NCBI GenBank assembly: GCA_947258625.1
Contig: CAMYJN010000069.1
Location: 1-8,563, forward strand
Source: an uncultured Polyangiaceae bacterium
GTDB taxonomy: Bacteria; Myxococcota_A; Polyangia; Polyangiales; Houyiibacteriaceae
Direction: 5' to 3'
DNA length: 8,563 bases
The notes under the pieces are model-generated. The model was not told where the DNA came from, ran no database searches, and saw nothing but the letters and a program-made list of their open reading frames with translations. Shown here piece by piece: positions 4,933 through 8,563 of this stretch. The number at the start of each line of letters is the position of its first letter. Position 1 is the first letter of the stretch. Position numbers and translations under genes: made by a program.

Positions 4933-7458
4933 CTAGGGCAGAATCTTGCGGGCTACAGGCGACGGCTCGATGCCGTAGGGAGCGATGCTTACGCTGTCTC
5001 GATCGACTTGGGCAGCACTGCAGTAGTCCGTCACATGAATCGGCATGCCCAGGCGCTCCGATGTGATTTGCTCGGTCTGAGACGCCAGGACAGTTTTCGT
5101 TTCATCATTCGGATCCACTTCGCGAAAGAGGGATGCATAGGTTCCGGGGAGCTCAACTTCGGAGCCGCATACCCGCTCAGCGCCCGGGTCGTAGGCTTCG
5201 AACCCGAGCGCAACCCAAGACATGCCGTTCGTGGTCTCTCGTACACCGCTCAACAGGCGAATCATTTTTGCTTGCGCTTCGCTGATCAGGTACCGAACAC
5301 CGATCGTCTCCAATGTGACGGCGATGCCACCAGCACTTTGCTCCACTGAGAAGTCACGAAACGCTGGCGCGTTCTCATGATGCTTCTTCTCGTAGAAATC
5401 GACGAGCGCGCCGGAATCCCAGAAAAGGGGCGGCATGACCTGCGGAGTGAGCGTGTACCTCACGTAGTTTTCGCGCATGAGGTCACGCATGGGACCCCGG
5501 GCGCGGTTGAGCGCGATGGTGTAGCAATAGACGCCCTGCGGCAGAGGCAGGCAGTAGTTGTCAACCATGAACCGCGCGAACGCGGGCCAGGAGGTTCGCT
5601 TCCACTTGCGACCGATGAGGTCCGTCACGACCTCTGTCGCGGCTGTCTGATCAAAGCTCTTAATAGTGAACGTTTTTACCGCGTTAGGTCGGACGTAGGG
5701 ATGGGCTCCAGTGCTCGCTGAAATTCCTTCTGGACCCAAAAACGTTTCCTTGAGGGCGTCCGCAGTGACGTCGCGAGTCGATTCCCAGTTTGTCTTGGAT
5801 TCGCCGTGCAGTCGCGCTTGCCGAATGGGAGTCATCGCGCGAGGTCCAACTCCGGTGAAGTCCGAATAGACGATGGCGCCCTCGTGCAGGATGGACTTCT
5901 CGTTGACGAGTTCCATCGCCACCATGTTTGGGACATACTTGTGGCGCTGTTCCTCGTTCAAGCCCTGGACAAACTGCGCGTAGTCGTAGGGTGTCGACGG
6001 CGACAACGCCTCGAAACGTAAGGGGAGAAGGGTCGACGGATCGAACGCGATCTCAGAGGCGCCGCCGTAAACAGCCAATACCGGTGAGGCCTTGGCGTGC
6101 ACCCTCCACTCCGAAAGCGCCTTGCCCTTTTCGAGCAGCTTCGTCCCAATCACCCGGTACTCTTGGCGAACTGCGGCGTTGTAGCCAGTGAGCACATCGC
6201 GCGCGAACTCTGAAAACGGCGCCGGCACCTTCACGACCACCGCGATGTCGCGAACACGCTCAAAGAGCTCAGGGTCGTCCTGCCATGCGGAGTCGGCAGG
6301 GAAAGCCAACTGCCAAAGCATTTGTCCTTCATCGAAGTTGAGGATGCTCCGCGACGCGACTGGCAACTCCTTCGGTTCTTGCGAAAGGACATACTCGGCC
6401 ATCCCAGCTTTCAGATGCTCCGCTCCGGTAGCCAGGTTGTAGTTCTCGGTTTGAGTGCCTGCGAAGACCACTCCGACGATGCGTCCGTACTCGTCCACGA
6501 GTGGACCACCGCTGTTGCCCGGACTCGTGGCGGCCGAGTAGCGGATGTATTCGATACGTGGATCGCCTGGATCTTTTGTCGTCGCGGCCATGATGCCGTC
6601 CCGAATCGCAATACCCTCCCCGCCCACGTTCCCGATCGTGTAGACCGCTTGCCCGATCTCATACGAATCCGCCAGTTCCAGTACGCCGTAGTCTTGAAGT
6701 CCATCCACCTCGAGGAAAGCGAAGTCACGCTTCACGTCGAACCCGAGGACACGCCCAGGAGGTCGGTGCTTGCCATCGTAAGTCTTGATCAGGAAACCTT
6801 CATTGATCTCGAAAGGGGTCCCATGCTGGGTGAGGCAGTGGTAGGCTGTAGCAACGACGTTCGGTTTCACGATGAAGCCGCTGCAAAACCCGACGTCATC
6901 GAAGAAATTGTGATCGTCGAGGCCCGCGTGCTGCTTGATCGCGCGCAATGAGGCCGCATCGCGCTTCAACTCGAACTCCACAATCTTGCTGCGGGAGAAT
7001 TCGAGAAGCTCGTGCGGTGCCATCGGCTTGGTCGCGTAGTAGAAGAGTCCGGCGAGACCCCCAAGGAGCATCAATCCGCCCAGCACCCAGGCGGTGCGTC
7101 TGATCCTCGACCTGTTGACGTCCGACTCGGACACCATCGACTTGAGATCGCCAATGTTGTATCGCTGCGTATCGTGCTGATCGAGGTAGCCCGCGGTCAG
7201 GAGATCGACGTCGTTCTCGAGCTCGATAGGCTTATCGTCGTCGAGCTTGGCTGGGGCCGCTTTGTGGTTTGGATGCCACGAACGAAGGTCCCGATACCAC
7301 CAGGCATCATCCTCAAAGTAGAGCCTGCCGTGCTGCCGACTGATGAAGTCCTGCGTCAGACGGATGTCGCAGTCGGGCGAGCGCCCGATGACATAGTCGC
7401 CGGGCGAGAGGTCTCGTTCGAAGACCACGATTCCCAAGTACCGAACAACAAACCGCAC
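4933..7458 (-). CDS. Membrane-anchored FHA-domain trypsin-like serine protease
   Basis: An 841-residue protein. Residues 1-75 are an N-terminal, presumably cytoplasmic FHA phosphothreonine-binding domain: GRS (25-27), SRQH (40-43) and Asn64; the usual GSTNGT loop is altered to RSWHPN. A membrane helix follows at about 122-142, preceded by arginines. Residues about 185-345 form a trypsin/HtrA-like protease with all three catalytic residues: His207 in TAYHC, Asp245 in RDFAFL and Ser316 in TSPGNSGGPL. Cys192 and Cys208 likely make the His-loop disulfide, consistent with a periplasmic location. Residues 345-841 match no domain I recognise; they contain several cysteines and no PDZ repeat. The start is GTG 7458, with GGGGA upstream and an in-frame TGA further upstream. 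The architecture suggests linking cytoplasmic Ser/Thr phosphorylation to periplasmic proteolysis (inference). It is the first gene of an operon with the AgmX-like gene. Confidence 0.88.
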   Translation of the reverse strand: MRFVVRYLGIVVFERDLSPGDYVIGRSPDCDIRLTQDFISRQHGRLYFEDDAWWYRDLRSWHPNHKAAPAKLDDDKPIELENDVDLLTAGYLDQHDTQRYNIGDLKSMVSESDVNRSRIRRTAWVLGGLMLLGGLAGLFYYATKPMAPHELLEFSRSKIVEFELKRDAASLRAIKQHAGLDDHNFFDDVGFCSGFIVKPNVVATAYHCLTQHGTPFEINEGFLIKTYDGKHRPPGRVLGFDVKRDFAFLEVDGLQDYGVLELADSYEIGQAVYTIGNVGGEGIAIRDGIMAATTKDPGDPRIEYIRYSAATSPGNSGGPLVDEYGRIVGVVFAGTQTENYNLATGAEHLKAGMAEYVLSQEPKELPVASRSILNFDEGQMLWQLAFPADSAWQDDPELFERVRDIAVVVKVPAPFSEFARDVLTGYNAAVRQEYRVIGTKLLEKGKALSEWRVHAKASPVLAVYGGASEIAFDPSTLLPLRFEALSPSTPYDYAQFVQGLNEEQRHKYVPNMVAMELVNEKSILHEGAIVYSDFTGVGPRAMTPIRQARLHGESKTNWESTRDVTADALKETFLGPEGISASTGAHPYVRPNAVKTFTIKSFDQTAATEVVTDLIGRKWKRTSWPAFARFMVDNYCLPLPQGVYCYTIALNRARGPMRDLMRENYVRYTLTPQVMPPLFWDSGALVDFYEKKHHENAPAFRDFSVEQSAGGIAVTLETIGVRYLISEAQAKMIRLLSGVRETTNGMSWVALGFEAYDPGAERVCGSEVELPGTYASLFREVDPNDETKTVLASQTEQITSERLGMPIHVTDYCSAAQVDRDSVSIAPYGIEPSPVARKILP

Positions 7459-7493
7459 CGATTTCCCCGCGCTAGCCCTGTAGGACAGGTCTC

Positions 7494-7523
7494 ACGATAG
7501 GTAGACGGAATCGGCCGTGTCAA
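7494..7523 (-). promoter_or_regulatory. Sigma70-like promoter of the FHA-protease operon
   Basis: On the minus strand a perfect TTGACA (-35, 7518-7523) is followed after 18 bp by TATCGT (-10, 7494-7499). The predicted start near 7487 gives a leader of about 28 nt to the GTG at 7458, with GGGGA placed as a ribosome-binding site. This is the best promoter match in the window. Confidence 0.6.
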
Positions 7524-7636
7524 ATCACCGTCACGTGCCCCGAAGCGGCAAACGGAGACTCAACACTGATGCCGCCGTGGGCTCACTCAGTTCCGGAGTT
7601 GCGTAGAACGCCGGTGCCGCTGGGCCTCGAGTCGGG

Positions 7637-7642
7637 TACGGT
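7637..7642 (+). promoter_or_regulatory. Candidate -10 box of the VOC lipoprotein gene (possibly leaderless)
   Basis: TACGGT ends 5 bp before the ATG at 7648, and no Shine-Dalgarno sequence precedes that ATG. If the hexamer is a real -10 element, transcription would start at or next to the start codon. The nonamer GGTACGGTA also occurs at 2793-2801 after the serpin fragment. No good -35 was found. Confidence 0.25.
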
Positions 7643-7647
7643 AGCCC

Positions 7648-8541
7648 ATGCGAATCTCAACGGGCGCGCGGATGCTCGCACCAGTCACCCTCATTCTCAG
7701 CGTTTTGCTCGGCTGCAGCAGTCCAAGCACCACGCTCCCGCCGATCGCCGAAGACGCGAGCGCGGCCCCACTTCCAGGCAAGTTCGTCTGGCACAACCTG
7801 ATCACCCCCGACGCTGAAGCGGCACGGGCGTTCTACGGGGAGCTCTTCGGCTGGGAGTTCGAGCTGCAAGACGGTGGAAGATACTCGGTGATCTCGTACG
7901 GCGGCCGCAACGTCGGCGGGATTCTCGACGCCACAAAGACCGGAGAGGCCCCGAAGCGAGCGCACTGGCTGAGTGCGGTCTCGGTGAATGACCTCGACGC
8001 CTCGTTGAAGGCAGTGGCTGCGGCGGGCGGAAAGCAGCTCGAGGCACCGCTCGACGTGGCGGGGATCGGCCGTGTCGTCACGGTCGAGGACGCGGACGGC
8101 GCCGTTCTTCACCTTCTGGCGCCCGCCCACGGTGACCCGCCGGACGGCGAAGCAGCCGTTCACACATGGCTCTGGCACGAGCTGCTCGCAAACAATCCAA
8201 AGCGTGCCCTGTCGTTCTACGAAGAGGCGTTCGGGTACCAAGTGAGAACCGTCGTCCGCGACTCGGGGCGCGACTACAACGTTCTTTGGAACTCGGGCGC
8301 CCCTCGCGGCGCCGTGCTCCAGAACCCATTCGACGACGTGCGCTCGATCTGGATTCCGTACGTTCGAGTTGACGACCCAGAAGCCCTCGCAGACAGGGCA
8401 CTTGCCCTTGGCGGAGAGATCTTAATCCGGCCTCGGCCTGATGTTCGCAGCGGCACACTCGCGGTGGTCCTCGACCCCTCGGGCGCACCCGTTGCCCTTC
8501 AAAAATGGTCGCCTCGGAGCGATGCAAAGGAGCAGAAATGA
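7648..8541 (+). CDS. Exported lipoprotein with two glyoxalase/VOC domains
   Basis: A 297-residue protein. Residues 1-22 are a lipoprotein signal peptide (basic MRISTGAR, hydrophobic core, lipobox LLGC, Cys23), followed by a low-complexity spacer (24-42). Two vicinal-oxygen-chelate (glyoxalase/bleomycin-resistance/dioxygenase) domains follow at about 45-160 and 172-287, each opening with the family signature: FVWHNLITPDAEAARAFYGELFGW and, in the second, TWLWHELLANNPKRALSFYEEAFGY. The arrangement resembles the CFP30B/27-kDa antigen-type VOC subgroup, whose members are usually cytoplasmic with unknown substrates; the lipoprotein signal is the odd part. The enzymatic reaction cannot be inferred. 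The start at ATG 7648 is preferred because it supplies the basic n-region, although ATG 7672 is possible and neither has a good ribosome-binding site. The stop overlaps the next start (ATGA), implying translational coupling. Confidence 0.87.
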   Translation: MRISTGARMLAPVTLILSVLLGCSSPSTTLPPIAEDASAAPLPGKFVWHNLITPDAEAARAFYGELFGWEFELQDGGRYSVISYGGRNVGGILDATKTGEAPKRAHWLSAVSVNDLDASLKAVAAAGGKQLEAPLDVAGIGRVVTVEDADGAVLHLLAPAHGDPPDGEAAVHTWLWHELLANNPKRALSFYEEAFGYQVRTVVRDSGRDYNVLWNSGAPRGAVLQNPFDDVRSIWIPYVRVDDPEALADRALALGGEILIRPRPDVRSGTLAVVLDPSGAPVALQKWSPRSDAKEQK

Positions 8542-8563
8542 AGAAAGTAGTCGAGCGAGCCCT
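8538..8563 (+). CDS. Start of an unidentified gene, cut by the window edge
   Basis: The ATG at 8538 overlaps the preceding TGA in ATGA and has AAGGAG five bases upstream, giving a good ribosome-binding site within the end of the VOC gene. Only MKKVVERA is visible, so no function can be assigned. Coupling suggests it shares a transcript and perhaps a process with the VOC lipoprotein. Confidence 0.6.

Noticed and set aside
6322..6951. 209-codon plus-strand frame inside the protease gene
   Set aside because: Antisense shadow of the catalytic region, where the minus strand shows an intact triad.
1..8563. CRISPR array, tRNA, rRNA or transposase
   Set aside because: No regularly spaced direct repeats, tRNA cloverleaf patterns, rRNA-like segments or transposase motifs were recognised on either strand by eye.

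Overview
The window looks like chromosome from a Gram-negative, moderately GC-rich bacterium. Myxococcota (deltaproteobacterial lineage) is the best guess. The basis is a membrane-anchored FHA/trypsin-like protease beside an AgmX/PglI-like C-terminal domain protein, three predicted lipoproteins, an OmpA-like peptidoglycan-binding lipoprotein and an exported VOC protein. This placement is inferred from gene content; no rRNA or other phylogenetic marker is present.

Left part (1-1081, + strand): the 3' end of a TMEM175-like (DUF1211) potassium-channel gene carries an apparent one-base frameshift. It overlaps the start of a pentameric ligand-gated ion channel (pLGIC) gene, which keeps its signal peptide and ligand-binding domain but stops inside the first membrane helix. 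The break coincides with the edge of a 107-bp repeat.

Middle (1072-4165): this stretch is bounded by two inverted copies of that repeat (A at 1072-1178 on the minus strand, C at 4059-4165 on the plus strand, about 91% identical by hand count), with a diverged third copy (B, 2893-2995) inside. Between them lie a two-gene minus-strand unit (small helical protein, then small lipoprotein), a C-terminal scrap of a YgiQ-type radical SAM gene fused head-on to the C-terminal half of a serpin gene, another coding scrap directly after copy B, and an intact OmpA-like lipoprotein gene. Gene scraps and repeat copies together suggest a hot spot of rearrangement.

Right part (4337-8563): a minus-strand operon encodes an 841-residue FHA-TM-trypsin-like protease followed by an AgmX/PglI-domain protein, with a good sigma70-like promoter at 7494-7523. 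Divergent from it is a plus-strand lipoprotein with two glyoxalase/VOC domains, translationally coupled (ATGA overlap) to a gene that runs off the window.

No tRNA, rRNA, CRISPR array, transposase or integrase gene was seen. The most unusual signal is the dispersed repeat and its coincidence with broken genes.
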